Assembly (NCBI GenBank): GCA_040830705.1 | Contig: JBFOME010000005.1 | Location: forward strand, 62,001-126,000 | DNA length: 64,000 nt | Source: Ruegeria_C sp040830705 | Lineage (GTDB): Bacteria; Pseudomonadota; Alphaproteobacteria; Rhodobacterales; Rhodobacteraceae | Direction of reading: 5' to 3' | Part shown: one piece after another, positions 24,843 to 34,017 of the stretch | Position numbering within the stretch: the stretch's first letter is position 1 | Layout of the letters: each line of letters begins with the position of its first letter | Position numbers and translations under genes: made by a program | The notes under the pieces: model-generated | What the model was told of the DNA's origin: nothing | What the model saw: the letters and a program-made list of their open reading frames with translations, nothing else | The model's database searches: none

Positions 24843-26081
24843 CTATTTCAGAAGCGACTTCAGCTCTTTGCTGCGCCAGCCGCGGTAGGTACCAATCAGG
24901 CCAAGCGTCGCCGAAGCAAAAACGACATAAAAGGGCAGGCGGATATCGATACTCATCAATCCCCCGCCGATCAGAGACATCACACCGCCAGCAAGGCAGA
25001 ACACCGCAGTGGTCACGCCCATCACCCAACCCTGATCACCCTCAGCGACGCTGGAGGAAAACAGACCCAGCAGGGTGGGATAGGCGACGCCGAAGAAGAA
25101 ATAGAACAGGAAGACCGGTACATAAGTCAGCGCTCCGTAAGGGCTGAAAGCAAAACCGAGGGTGCAGATCATCATCGTGGTGAGCGAGGCGCGCAAGATG
25201 GTGTGTTTGGTAAACCTCTCCTGTGCGGGTTTGACCAGAAAGGTACTGGAAAAGGCCAGCGCCACGCCGATGGTCACCATCAGGATGCTGGCCCCAACAA
25301 CACCGTAGCCAAATGCGCTGGTCTGAAAGTTCTCGGCGAACACGTAGAACGTGACATTGGAGATCATGAAAAACGCGTAGACTGGCAAAAGCTTGAGAAC
25401 CAGCGGATGGTCTTTCACCGCGATCAGACTGTCAGTGACATCGGCCGGGCGAAACACAAAAGGCGCCCGCTCGGTCCGCAGATCCTTGAAGAAAAAGATG
25501 ACCAGGAAAATCGCGATCAGAACCAGCAGAAACGCACCGTAGAAGGGTGTCTTGAACGAAGCCGCTCCAAATAGCGGCAGGTTGGACAACGCCGCCCCAA
25601 TCAGCGGACCTCCGACAAGGCCAAAGCTGATGCCGGTCACGATATAGCCCATGTTGCGGTCACGATCGGCGGCATCGGTGCTGCCGTCGATCATGGCGGC
25701 CTGCGCAATTGGCTGATTACCGGCGGTAAACCCTGTGATGCTGCGCCCCAGTATCAGCAGCAAAAGACTGTCGAGGTATAGCGACGCTATGGTTAACGCA
25801 TAGCCGACCAACGCCCCGCCCAGACAGATCAGCAACGCATTCTTGCGCCCGATCGCGTCCGAGACCTTGGACACGTAAACCACACCCAGAAACCAGGCCA
25901 GAAAAAAACAACCAATCACCAGCCCGTAGTAGAAATGCCGCCGTCCCGTTGGGGTTGCTTCGGGCAGAAATCCAGCATCCGGCAGCATGATCAAAGAGTT
26001 GATGATGGGAAAGACCAGCCCCTGACCAATCAGATCGACGAATACGACAAATAGCAGGGTGATCTTGGCTATTCTGGTCAT
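24843..26081 (-). CDS. MFS transporter (TetA-like drug:H+ antiporter type)
   Basis: The 412-residue inner-membrane protein has about 12 hydrophobic segments. The N-terminal half shows VDLIGQGLVFPIIN and, after the second helix, the MFS loop VSKVSDAIGRKNALLICLGGALVGYALT (motif A). The order and the NQPIAQAAMIDG motif in helix 5 resemble tetracycline-resistance type exporters. The substrate is unknown. The start at 26081 (MTRIAKITLLFVVF) places the first helix properly and has AGGGGA upstream, whereas a longer reading adds 81 non-membrane residues. It lies between hslV and hslU on the opposite strand. Confidence 0.85.
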   Translation of the reverse strand: MTRIAKITLLFVVFVDLIGQGLVFPIINSLIMLPDAGFLPEATPTGRRHFYYGLVIGCFFLAWFLGVVYVSKVSDAIGRKNALLICLGGALVGYALTIASLYLDSLLLLILGRSITGFTAGNQPIAQAAMIDGSTDAADRDRNMGYIVTGISFGLVGGPLIGAALSNLPLFGAASFKTPFYGAFLLVLIAIFLVIFFFKDLRTERAPFVFRPADVTDSLIAVKDHPLVLKLLPVYAFFMISNVTFYVFAENFQTSAFGYGVVGASILMVTIGVALAFSSTFLVKPAQERFTKHTILRASLTTMMICTLGFAFSPYGALTYVPVFLFYFFFGVAYPTLLGLFSSSVAEGDQGWVMGVTTAVFCLAGGVMSLIGGGLMSIDIRLPFYVVFASATLGLIGTYRGWRSKELKSLLK

Positions 26082-26226
26082 GATATCCCCTATGCATCGA
26101 TCTTGCTCTACCAGCCTAGCAAAGTGCTGGATTATTTCCATATTTTCCGAGCGAAAGGGGTCAACGGCATGTGAATAGGGGTCGAACCGCGGTCCGACCC
26201 CTTGATGCTGCGCGGGTGAGTGGCGC

Positions 26227-26622
26227 CTAGTTGATCGTTGCAACACCCAAGGGCACGCCAGCGACCTCGCACCAGATATAAACCTCGTTATGGCCCGAGA
26301 TGTCCCAGGTCTTTGGTACCGCATATTGCTGCTTTCCGGTCAGATTCAGCAAAGCGCCCAGTTTGGTATCGGGGTCATAGGTGCCATCCTTGCCAAAGGC
26401 GACCCGCGGGTCGGGGCCACCATCCAGGGAAAAGTCATCGCCCAGTTCGACAATGTAACGATCTCCATCTTTGAACACCCGAACCGAGCCAGAGGCTTCG
26501 TGATTGGAGCGACCTTCGAATTTGCCTTTGGCGCCACCAGCGATGGCCGTGCCCGCTGAGACAAGGGTAAGGGCCGCACCCGAGGCGGCGGCTGTGAGAA
26601 ACAAGGAGCGGCGAGTCAGCAT
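26227..26622 (-). CDS. Tat-exported DM13-domain protein
   Basis: The 131-residue product begins MLTRRSLFLTAAASGAALTL, a twin-arginine signal (RR at residues 4-5) with likely cleavage after TAIA. The mature part is a single DM13 domain: GSVRVFKDGDRYIVELGDDF, then GGPDPRVAF, then DISGHNEVYIWCEVAGVPLGVA with the conserved cysteine. DM13 domains are proposed to bind a redox cofactor or metal outside the cytoplasm. Tat export fits a domain that folds around a cofactor before crossing. It is upstream of the MFS gene on the same strand, 145 bases away, so co-transcription is possible. Confidence 0.83.
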   Translation of the reverse strand: MLTRRSLFLTAAASGAALTLVSAGTAIAGGAKGKFEGRSNHEASGSVRVFKDGDRYIVELGDDFSLDGGPDPRVAFGKDGTYDPDTKLGALLNLTGKQQYAVPKTWDISGHNEVYIWCEVAGVPLGVATIN

Positions 26623-26822
26623 GATCAGGGGTTCCTTCCCGTTGAAAGTTGGGCGCAATTGCCTTGCGGTGATCTGTGGCCTCGCCGGAGAAATAGAACC
26701 ATGCATCACAACCCCCTGAAAACGCGTGTTCACATCGTGTGGCCGCGTGAGATTGCCGTGATCGGCTTGCGTTTTCCTTTCCCATGCTTAGGTTCCCCCC
26801 GAAACAAAGAGACCGAGAGATC

Positions 26823-28130
26823 ATGACCGACCTGACGCCCCGCGAAATCGTATCCGAGTTGGACCGTTTCATTATCGGTCAGCGGGACGCCAAACGCGCC
26901 GTAGCCGTGGCCCTGCGCAACCGCTGGCGGCGCAAGCAACTGACCGATGACCTGCGGGACGAGGTCTATCCCAAGAACATCCTGATGATCGGCCCCACCG
27001 GCGTCGGCAAGACCGAGATCAGCCGCCGTCTGGCCAAACTGGCCCGCGCGCCCTTCATCAAGGTCGAGGCGACCAAATTCACCGAAGTGGGCTATGTGGG
27101 TCGGGACGTTGAACAGATCATCCGCGATCTGGTTGACGCCGCCATCATTCAGACCCGCGAATACATGCGCGAGGACGTGAAATCTAAGGCGCATGCCGCC
27201 GCGGAAGAGCGGGTAATCGAGGCGATCGCCGGGTCCGACGCCCGCGAATCCACGCGCGAGATGTTCCGCAAAAAACTGAAAGCGGGTGAACTCGACAATA
27301 CCGAAATCGAGCTGGAGCTGACCGACAATTCAAACCCGATGTCGATGATGGAAATCCCCGGCCAGCCCGGCGCCAATATGGGCATGATGAATCTGGGCGA
27401 TATATTTGGCAAAGCCTTTGGCGGCCGCACCGTCAAACGCCGCATGACGGTGGCCGACAGCTACGAAGTGTTGATCAGCGAAGAGGCCGACAAGCTGCTG
27501 GATGATGAAATCGTCAACCGGACGGCACTTGAAGCGGTGGAACAGAACGGCATCGTCTTCCTTGACGAGATTGACAAGGTCTGCGCCCGGACCGAGGCGC
27601 GCGGCGGCGATGTCAGCCGCGAGGGTGTGCAGCGTGACCTGCTGCCACTGATCGAGGGCACCACCGTCAGCACAAAGCATGGCGCAGTTAAGACCGATCA
27701 TGTGCTGTTCATCGCCTCGGGCGCGTTCCACATCGCCAAACCCTCTGACCTGCTGCCCGAATTGCAGGGCCGCCTGCCGATCCGGGTCGAGTTGCGTGCG
27801 CTGACCGAGGAAGATTTCGTCCGCATCCTGACCGAAACCGACAATGCTTTGACCCGGCAGTATACCGCGCTGATGGGCACCGAAGAGGTGGCCGTCACCT
27901 TCACCGATGACGGTATTGCCGCGCTGGCAAAAATTGCCGCGGATGTGAATCAGAGCGTCGAAAACATCGGTGCCCGGCGGCTCTATACCGTGATGGAACG
28001 GGTGTTCGAAGAGCTGTCCTTCACCGCACCGGATCGATCCGGCGACGCGGTCACGGTTGATGCAGGGTTTGTCGAAGCCAATTTGGGCGAATTGACGAAA
28101 TCAGCCGATGTAAGTCGCTACGTTCTCTAG
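26823..28130 (+). CDS. hslU: ATP-dependent protease ATPase subunit HslU
   Basis: The 435-residue AAA+ unfoldase has Walker A GPTGVGKTE (57-65), Walker B GIVFLDEIDKV, and the sensor/arginine segment SVENIGARRLYTVMERV. The C-terminal SRYVL tail docks into HslV. The I-domain (about 110-240) is present. ATG 26823 follows CCGAGAGATC, and the in-frame reading from 26784 lacks family residues. HslU is normally immediately downstream of HslV. Here two minus-strand genes intervene, so it needs its own promoter in 26623-26822. Confidence 0.96.
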   Translation: MTDLTPREIVSELDRFIIGQRDAKRAVAVALRNRWRRKQLTDDLRDEVYPKNILMIGPTGVGKTEISRRLAKLARAPFIKVEATKFTEVGYVGRDVEQIIRDLVDAAIIQTREYMREDVKSKAHAAAEERVIEAIAGSDARESTREMFRKKLKAGELDNTEIELELTDNSNPMSMMEIPGQPGANMGMMNLGDIFGKAFGGRTVKRRMTVADSYEVLISEEADKLLDDEIVNRTALEAVEQNGIVFLDEIDKVCARTEARGGDVSREGVQRDLLPLIEGTTVSTKHGAVKTDHVLFIASGAFHIAKPSDLLPELQGRLPIRVELRALTEEDFVRILTETDNALTRQYTALMGTEEVAVTFTDDGIAALAKIAADVNQSVENIGARRLYTVMERVFEELSFTAPDRSGDAVTVDAGFVEANLGELTKSADVSRYVL

Positions 28131-28183
28131 ACCTCAGCGCGAAATCGTCTAGCTTGGAGCCGCATTGAATCCGGAGTTTGTTC

Positions 28184-29296
28184 ATGCGGCCCATTCTGCT
28201 TGGCCTTATTGCGCTTGCCCTCACCGCCTGTGTAGACCGCAGCGTCAATCCAGTTGTCCCCTCGGCGCTGGATGTCGGTAAGCCTCACACAGTGTTCGTG
28301 GCGTCGAGCCGGGCAAAGGAGCCGGACGGAACCTACGGCTTTCGCCGCTCAGCTGAATTGAGCCTGCTTGAACTCACCGTCTCGATCCCACCAGCCCACC
28401 AGCCCGGCGAGTTGAACTTCTCCTACGCCAACCCGGATCCCGAGAACCAATTCGCGCTCGCGGGTCAGCGTGAGTTTGCGAGCCAAAAGGATTTCAACGC
28501 ACGCCTGACCCAACAGATGCGCAGCCTTGATGCCTCCAACCGCGAGGTGGTGATATTTGTGCATGGCTACAACACGACCCAGGTCGAAACCGCCTTTCGC
28601 GCCGCGCAGATGGCACATGACGTTGAGCTTCCCGGCCAGATCATGATGTATTCCTGGCCCAGCCGGGGGCGGGCCTATGGCTATGCCTATGATCTCGACA
28701 GTATGCTGTTTGCCCGCGACGGGCTGGAAAGCTTTGTCAATCAGGTCAAGGCTGCCGGGGCCAAGCGGATCATCTTGGTGGCTCATTCGATGGGTTCGGC
28801 GCTGACGATGGAAATGCTGCGGCAGGCGGAACTCAAGAATCCGGGTTGGGCAAACCGCACATTCGAGGGTGTGATCCTGATCTCTCCCGATCTGGATATC
28901 GACCTGTTTCGCGAACAGATCGACGAGATCAAGAACGTCCCGCAACCTTTTGCCATACTGGTTTCCGAAAAGGACAAGGCGCTTGGGTTTTCCGCCCGCC
29001 TGCGAGGCACGGCTGATAGTGAGCGGTTGGGCAATATCAGCTCGATCCAGAAAATTGCCGATCTGCCTATCGAGGTGATCGATACCACCGAATTCAGCGA
29101 GGACGCGGCCTCTTCACATTTTGTGGCGGCAACCTCGCCGTCGCTCTTGGCGATGTTCAAATCGGCCCGTCCGTTGAGTCAAGCACTTGAACCCGAAAGC
29201 CTGGGCGTCGAGGCATTGATACCTGCCGGTGTGCGCAACCAGTCCGGAGCCACCTCGGTCAAACTCAGCGCGCCGCTCGCAGGCGAAGATAGATGA
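28184..29296 (+). CDS. lipoprotein alpha/beta-hydrolase (DUF900)
   Basis: The 370-residue product has a lipoprotein signal ending in the lipobox LTAC (cysteine near residue 16). The alpha/beta hydrolase domain shows VVIFVHGYNTTQVETAF (oxyanion region) and ILVAHSMGSALTMEML with nucleophile Ser in HSMGS. The acid is probably in the ILISPDLDIDLF region and a histidine in ASSHFVAA. This matches DUF900 (COG4782), of unknown substrate. CGGAG at 28172-28176 favours ATG 28184 over the TTG at 28178. The stop overlaps the following MFS gene start. Confidence 0.85.
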   Translation: MRPILLGLIALALTACVDRSVNPVVPSALDVGKPHTVFVASSRAKEPDGTYGFRRSAELSLLELTVSIPPAHQPGELNFSYANPDPENQFALAGQREFASQKDFNARLTQQMRSLDASNREVVIFVHGYNTTQVETAFRAAQMAHDVELPGQIMMYSWPSRGRAYGYAYDLDSMLFARDGLESFVNQVKAAGAKRIILVAHSMGSALTMEMLRQAELKNPGWANRTFEGVILISPDLDIDLFREQIDEIKNVPQPFAILVSEKDKALGFSARLRGTADSERLGNISSIQKIADLPIEVIDTTEFSEDAASSHFVAATSPSLLAMFKSARPLSQALEPESLGVEALIPAGVRNQSGATSVKLSAPLAGEDR

Positions 29297-30534
29297 GTGA
29301 TGGCGGGTTGCGCGGATACCTGATCCGCAATGCCCGCTGGCTGAGCGCCGGAACACTGCTGACCTTCCTGTCCTGTTTTGGGCAGACCTTTTTCATATCT
29401 GTCTTTGCGGGCGAAATCCGCGGTGAATTCGGGCTCAGCCATGGCGGCTGGGGCGGGCTCTATTCGATCGCCACAGCCGCCTCGGCGGTTGTCATGATCT
29501 GGTCCGGCGTGCTGACCGACTGGTTTCGCGTGCGCGCGCTTGGCCCAGCCGTATTACTAGGACTATCCGCCGCCTGCCTCGCCATGGCCTGGAACACCTG
29601 GATCATGATGCTGCCTGTGGTGATCTTCGGCTTGCGACTGTTCGGGCAGGGGATGAGCACACATATCGCGCTGGTCGCCATGGCGCGCTGGTTTCAGGTG
29701 ACACGGGGCAGGGCGCTGGCGATTGCAACACTGGGCTTTTCCTTTGGCGAGGCCCTGCTGCCGCTATCTTTTGTTTCGGCCATGAAGGTCGTAGGCTGGC
29801 GCGACCTTTGGCTGGTCTGCGCCTTTGTCTGCATCGCCGGTATTCCGGTTCTGATGTCGCTGCTTCGGCATGAGCGCACGCCGCACTCCCTGGCCGAATC
29901 TGACACCTCAACCGGAATGAACAACCACCACTGGACTCGGCGCGAGGCGTTGTCGCATCCGCTTTTCTGGTTCATCGTTCCCTCTGTACTGGGCCCGTCG
30001 GCTTTTGTGACCGCGACATTCTTTCATCAAGTGCATCTGGCTGAGGTCAAAGGGTGGGAGCATCTGACATTTGTAGCTATGTTCCCGGTCTTTACCGGTC
30101 TCGCTATCGTCACCGCCATTGCCACCGGCGTTGCGTTGGACAAGTGGGGCACTGCCAGAATGATGCCGCTCTTCCAGATCCCCATGATCCTTGGCTTTCT
30201 CGTCTTTGCCTCTGGCAGCGGTGTTGGCATGCTGTTGCTGGGCTTTATGCTGCTCGCTTTGACCGTGGGCGCAAACTCAACCCTGCCCAGCGCCTTCTGT
30301 GCCGAATTCTATGGTACCGCCCATATTGGAGCCATCAAGGCGCTTGCCACTGCCGTGATGGTGTTGGGCTCGGCCATTGGTCCGGTACTGACCGGAGTAC
30401 TGATTGACGCAGGGATTGGCATGGAAACGCAATTCCTCTGGTTTAGCGCCTATTTTCTGATGGCTTGCGGCCTGGTTTGGCTCGGCATCAATCGGGTTCA
30501 GATACCGCCACGGGACCGCCGCAGATACACGTAA
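29293..30534 (+). CDS. MFS transporter
   Basis: The 413-residue inner-membrane protein has about 12 hydrophobic segments. The region from LSCFGQTFFISVFAGEIRGEF to GVLTDWFRVRALGPAVLLG contains an MFS motif-A-like loop. It resembles the broad carboxylate-transporter-like MFS group, and the substrate cannot be named. The ATG overlaps the hydrolase stop (29293-29296), so the two are coupled. The last 37 bases overlap the convergent smr gene. Confidence 0.82.
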   Translation: MSDGGLRGYLIRNARWLSAGTLLTFLSCFGQTFFISVFAGEIRGEFGLSHGGWGGLYSIATAASAVVMIWSGVLTDWFRVRALGPAVLLGLSAACLAMAWNTWIMMLPVVIFGLRLFGQGMSTHIALVAMARWFQVTRGRALAIATLGFSFGEALLPLSFVSAMKVVGWRDLWLVCAFVCIAGIPVLMSLLRHERTPHSLAESDTSTGMNNHHWTRREALSHPLFWFIVPSVLGPSAFVTATFFHQVHLAEVKGWEHLTFVAMFPVFTGLAIVTAIATGVALDKWGTARMMPLFQIPMILGFLVFASGSGVGMLLLGFMLLALTVGANSTLPSAFCAEFYGTAHIGAIKALATAVMVLGSAIGPVLTGVLIDAGIGMETQFLWFSAYFLMACGLVWLGINRVQIPPRDRRRYT

Positions 30535-31094
30535 TAGGCCCCGTCACCACCATGGCTGACATGGGCTGGTGTGACCTGCAGCACCGCCTGCGCCAAGGGT
30601 GGTAGCGACAGCCATTGCGGCACCTGATTGCGCAAGACCCCGCGTGGCGTTGGGATCGGGCCGGGTTCATCGCGATCCTTGCCTTTGCCGGTGATCACAA
30701 GAACCAGCCGCTTGCCCGAGTTTTGGGCCGACAGGATGAACCGAACCAGCGCCGGATGTGCCGTGTCGATCCGCATGCCGTGCAAATCCAGCCGCCCTTC
30801 AGGTTTGATCCGCCCGCGCTTCATCTTGGCAAACGCCTTTTGATCCATCTGCAAGGGCAGGGCTGCAAGCCGGTCAGTCACGGCGGGCTTAAAGTTGGGT
30901 CGTTGGGGCTTCTGCTTGGCGGACTGGCCGATATCGAACGCTTCGATCCGTGGCAGCGGCGTTTTGGATGGTTTGGGTTTGGGGATCACGGGTGCGCGAA
31001 CCGGATCAGCCTGCTGTGGGTGCAACCGATCGGTTTGCTCGACAACTTTCTTCCAAAGGTCGATCTCGTCCTGACGCAGTTTCCGCCGTTTCAT
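30498..31094 (-). CDS. Smr-domain protein
   Basis: The 198-residue product has a C-terminal Smr domain: GRLDLHGMRIDTAHPALVRFI and VLVITGKGKDRDEPG (TGKG motif), followed by RGVLRNQVPQWL. Smr domains nick or bind nucleic acids, and family members act in ribosome rescue or mismatch repair. The N-terminal half (RRKLRQDEIDLWKKVVEQTDRL) is the usual alphaproteobacterial extension. ATG 31092-31094 overlaps the mltA stop. A GTG one codon upstream is the alternative. Confidence 0.9.
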   Translation of the reverse strand: MKRRKLRQDEIDLWKKVVEQTDRLHPQQADPVRAPVIPKPKPSKTPLPRIEAFDIGQSAKQKPQRPNFKPAVTDRLAALPLQMDQKAFAKMKRGRIKPEGRLDLHGMRIDTAHPALVRFILSAQNSGKRLVLVITGKGKDRDEPGPIPTPRGVLRNQVPQWLSLPPLAQAVLQVTPAHVSHGGDGAYYVYLRRSRGGI

Positions 31095-32134
31095 CACAGC
31101 CCATCCGGTGCCAGCGCGTAGGCGCGTTGTATGGGCAGAAGAACGACCAACCGTCCCGGATCTTTGAGCTTTCCAGCCGCCCGGCCGGCCTTGTCCCCGG
31201 TCCCAAAGAAAATATCGGCGCGTTGCGCGCCCTTGATGGCTGATCCAGTGTCCTGTGCAATCATCAGGCGGCGAATGGGATCTGCGCCATCCTTTTCAAG
31301 CCAGACCGGCGCACCCAAGGGCACAAACCCCGGATCAACCGCAACACTGCGCATTGCTGTAACCGAACGGTTCATCGCACCCAGCGGGCCAACGCCTGCA
31401 GGCAATCGTTTGAGCTCTCGAAAAAACACATAGGACGGATTGTGAAACAACAGCTCGGTTCCTGCCGCCGGATTGCTGCGCACCCAACGCTTGATCACTT
31501 CGGCGCTGACCTGATGCGCGGCAAAGATGCCCTGTCGCACCAGCTCGCGCCCGACCGAGCGATAGCTATGCCCGTTCGCCCCGCCATAGCCGACCCGGAC
31601 GGTACCGCCATCGGGCATCCGAATCCGGCCAGAGCCCTGGATTTGCAGAAAAAACAACTCCACCGGGTCATCAACCCAGGCGATCTCAAGCCCACGGCCC
31701 TCCATGACACCGCTGGTCAGAATATCACGGCGGTGCAACCACTGGCTGACCCCGCGCGCCTCGGGCGGCATCTTGTAGACGGGGTATTTATAGGGGCCTC
31801 CGGGACCCCGCGCGCCATTCAATTCTGGTTCGAAATACCCGGTGAAGAGCGGGTTGGCGCCATCCTCGATCAACACGGGGCGAAAGAACAATTCAAAGAA
31901 TGACCGCGCGCCCGCAGCACCCTGTTCGCGACCCAGAGCGCAGAGCGTTCGCCAATCGGGGTCGTTCAGGTCGCCGCAAGTGTTCAGAAAAACCGAAAGA
32001 GCGGCGGAATGATCATCCGCCGCCCAGCCATCCAGACTGTCAAAATCCAGCACGGTATGCGTTGTTTCAGCACTGGTAGATCCCGCCGCCATCACCACAC
32101 CCGCCAGAAAAACCGACCGGAGCGCCGCAATCAT
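31094..32134 (-). CDS. mltA: membrane-bound lytic murein transglycosylase A-like protein MltA
   Basis: The 346-residue product has a Sec signal (MIAALRSVFLAGVVMAAGSTSAE). The MltA barrel (FTGYFEPELNGARGPGGPYKYPVY, QIQGSGRIRMPDGGTVRVGYGGANGH) and the C-terminal 3D domain (PLGAPVWLEKDG, RLMIAQDTGSAIKGAQRADIFFGTGDKAG with catalytic Asp) follow. It cleaves peptidoglycan glycan strands in the periplasm. No lipobox is seen, so it may be soluble. Its start overlaps the tim44 stop, and its stop overlaps the smr start. Confidence 0.93.
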   Translation of the reverse strand: MIAALRSVFLAGVVMAAGSTSAETTHTVLDFDSLDGWAADDHSAALSVFLNTCGDLNDPDWRTLCALGREQGAAGARSFFELFFRPVLIEDGANPLFTGYFEPELNGARGPGGPYKYPVYKMPPEARGVSQWLHRRDILTSGVMEGRGLEIAWVDDPVELFFLQIQGSGRIRMPDGGTVRVGYGGANGHSYRSVGRELVRQGIFAAHQVSAEVIKRWVRSNPAAGTELLFHNPSYVFFRELKRLPAGVGPLGAMNRSVTAMRSVAVDPGFVPLGAPVWLEKDGADPIRRLMIAQDTGSAIKGAQRADIFFGTGDKAGRAAGKLKDPGRLVVLLPIQRAYALAPDGL

Positions 32135-32787
32135 GCGTCCGTGGCGACAAGCAGCCAGTTGGGATCATCGGTGCCCATGGTGCGGGCAAAGGTCCAGGTG
32201 TCTTTCTGGCGTTTGACCGTGTTTGGATTGCCCTCAACAATCTCGCCTTCGCTGTTGCGCACGACCGAAGTCAACTCGCCCACAAAGCGCATGCTGATCT
32301 GAGCCAGGTTGGTGTCCTTGTCAAATTTGACGTCCGCAACTGTGGTCTCACGAACACCAACAAACTCGGATTCGATGGTCAGGCCCTGATCTTCTCGGGC
32401 CGACACGACCGAAACAAAGGTTTCAAACACATCCTCGGCCAAAAACGGCTCGATCTCCTTCAGGTTGCCATGCTCGAACCCCATGACAATCATCTCATAT
32501 GCACCGCGCGCGCCTTGCACGAACTCGCCCACGGAAAAGGCCGGTTCGATCCGTTTCATCGCTGCCAGAGCTTCAGCTTCATCGCTGCCTTCGGCAACAT
32601 GATCGGTGATATCGTGGTCGGGTCCACCCTCAATCACTTCGAAGTCGCGACCGGAGCGGCCTTGGGGCTGCTGCGGCACGGGCGGTTTTTCAAAGCCTTC
32701 GCGCGTCCCCAGAACACTTCTGAGGCGCAGGATCAGGAAGATGGCAATGCCAGCCAGCACAAGAAGCTGGATCAGGGGTGAGTTCAT
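32131..32787 (-). CDS. Tim44/TimA family membrane-associated protein
   Basis: The 218-residue product has one N-terminal membrane anchor (about residues 5-22), a short charged linker, and the Tim44-like C-terminal domain (FSVGEFVQGARGAYEMIVMGFEHGNLKEIEPFLAEDVFETF). The bacterial relatives of mitochondrial Tim44 are conserved in alphaproteobacteria, and an adaptor role at the membrane is proposed. It is first in tim44-mltA-smr, divergent from fxsA. Confidence 0.9.
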   Translation of the reverse strand: MNSPLIQLLVLAGIAIFLILRLRSVLGTREGFEKPPVPQQPQGRSGRDFEVIEGGPDHDITDHVAEGSDEAEALAAMKRIEPAFSVGEFVQGARGAYEMIVMGFEHGNLKEIEPFLAEDVFETFVSVVSAREDQGLTIESEFVGVRETTVADVKFDKDTNLAQISMRFVGELTSVVRNSEGEIVEGNPNTVKRQKDTWTFARTMGTDDPNWLLVATDA

Positions 32788-32895
32788 TTTGTCCTCGTCT
32801 TAGACGTCAGGCTTTGTAAGCAGAGCCTCACGTCATTATGTAGGGGCTAGGCGTGGGCAAGTCCACCGCTCAACCATACGGAAAGGACCGTGAAA

Positions 32896-33399
32896 ATGTA
32901 CCTGCTTCTGGTGTTTTTGCTGATACCGGTCATCGAGATTGCGCTGTTCATCAAAGTAGGCGGCCTGATCGGTCTTTGGCCGACGCTTGCGATCGTGGTT
33001 GGGACTGCCTTTCTGGGCACCTGGCTGGTACGGACCCAGGGGCGCATGGCGCTTGGAGAATTACAGCGGACCTTTTCCGAACTTGAGGACCCAACCGAAC
33101 CGTTGGCGCATGGCGCGATGATCCTGCTTTCGGGCGTGTTGCTGCTGACACCGGGATTTTTTACCGATGCGGTTGGTTTTGCACTTCTCGTTCCTGCCGT
33201 TCGTGTCGCGGTGTTTCGCTACCTGCAAAAGAGGATGGTGGTCACGCGGTTTAAGATGGGCCCCGGCCCGAATATGCGCTCGAATTTTCACAATCAGGGC
33301 ACCGGCGACGTGATCGATGGAGAGTATGAAGAGGTGCGTCAGCCGAGAGACCCGAATGCGCCACCATCAGGTTGGGTCGAAGGGCCGGACCGCCATTGA
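32896..33399 (+). CDS. fxsA: FxsA family membrane protein
   Basis: The 167-residue inner-membrane protein shows FLLIPVIEIALFIKVGGLIGLWPTLAIVVGTAFLGTWLVRTQG (residues 7-50) and GVLLLTPGFFTDAVGFALLVPAVR, the FxsA core with three or four helices, then a polar tail. E. coli FxsA suppresses phage T7 exclusion by F plasmids, and its normal role is unclear. ATG 32896 has better spacing from GGAAAGGA than the GTG at 32890. Confidence 0.9.
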   Translation: MYLLLVFLLIPVIEIALFIKVGGLIGLWPTLAIVVGTAFLGTWLVRTQGRMALGELQRTFSELEDPTEPLAHGAMILLSGVLLLTPGFFTDAVGFALLVPAVRVAVFRYLQKRMVVTRFKMGPGPNMRSNFHNQGTGDVIDGEYEEVRQPRDPNAPPSGWVEGPDRH

Positions 33400-33454
33400 G
33401 GTGGCAGTATCAAGCTGCTAAGCATTGGCCGACTTTTTATTCAGGAGTGGTTTC

Positions 33455-33982
33455 ATGGCCGAAAACGACGCTGCAGCAGATCAAGATCAGGCAAAGCCGC
33501 AGGATCAGGCACAGCAGCAGGCCCCGCAAGTTCAGATGCGTGTTCTGGCGCAGTTCATCCGGGATATGTCCTTTGAGAATGTCATGGCTCAGAAAGGGGC
33601 CTCGGGTCAGGTTGAGCCAGACATCAATATTCAGGTCAATGTCGATGCGCGCAAACGTCAGGTCGAACACCAGTACGATGTGACGCTCAAGCTGAACATC
33701 ACAAACAAGGCAAAGGGAATGGACGATGTGCTGTTCCTGCTGGAACTGGACTATTACGGTGTCTTTCATGTCGAAGGCATTCCGCAAGAACAGCTACACC
33801 CGTTCCTGCTGATCGAATGCCCGCGCCTTCTGTTCCCTTATGTGAGACGGATCGTCAGCGACATCACCAGCGATGGCGGCTATCCACCGCTGAACATGGA
33901 CCAGATCGATTTCGTGCAACTGTATCGCCAGCGCCTCGCGCATATGCAGGCACAACAGAAAGAGCAAAAGGCGGACGCCTGA
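33455..33982 (+). CDS. secB: protein-export chaperone SecB
   Basis: The 175-residue cytoplasmic chaperone delivers unfolded precursors to SecA. The family core is visible: MRVLAQFIRDMSFENVMAQKG, NIQVNVDARK, VTLKLNITNKAK, LLFPYVRRIVSDITSDGGYPPLNMDQIDFVQLYRQRL. CAGGAG upstream and family length support ATG 33455, ten codons inside the longest reading. The gene converges on dnaQ at a perfect hairpin. Confidence 0.96.
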   Translation: MAENDAAADQDQAKPQDQAQQQAPQVQMRVLAQFIRDMSFENVMAQKGASGQVEPDINIQVNVDARKRQVEHQYDVTLKLNITNKAKGMDDVLFLLELDYYGVFHVEGIPQEQLHPFLLIECPRLLFPYVRRIVSDITSDGGYPPLNMDQIDFVQLYRQRLAHMQAQQKEQKADA

Positions 33983-33990
33983 GCGCTCTG

Positions 33991-34017
33991 CCCGCGCCTG
34001 ATCCAGTCAGGCGCGGG
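33991..34017. terminator. bidirectional hairpin between secB and dnaQ
   Basis: Perfect 11-bp arms, CCCGCGCCTGA (33991-34001) and TCAGGCGCGGG (34007-34017), have a 5-base loop. The right arm overlaps the dnaQ stop at 34007-34009. It is GC-rich without a U-run. Confidence 0.6.

Noticed and set aside
26766..26790. CTTG...CCCAT as a heat-shock promoter for hslU
   Set aside because: The spacing between the two elements (11 bases) is too short for RpoH.
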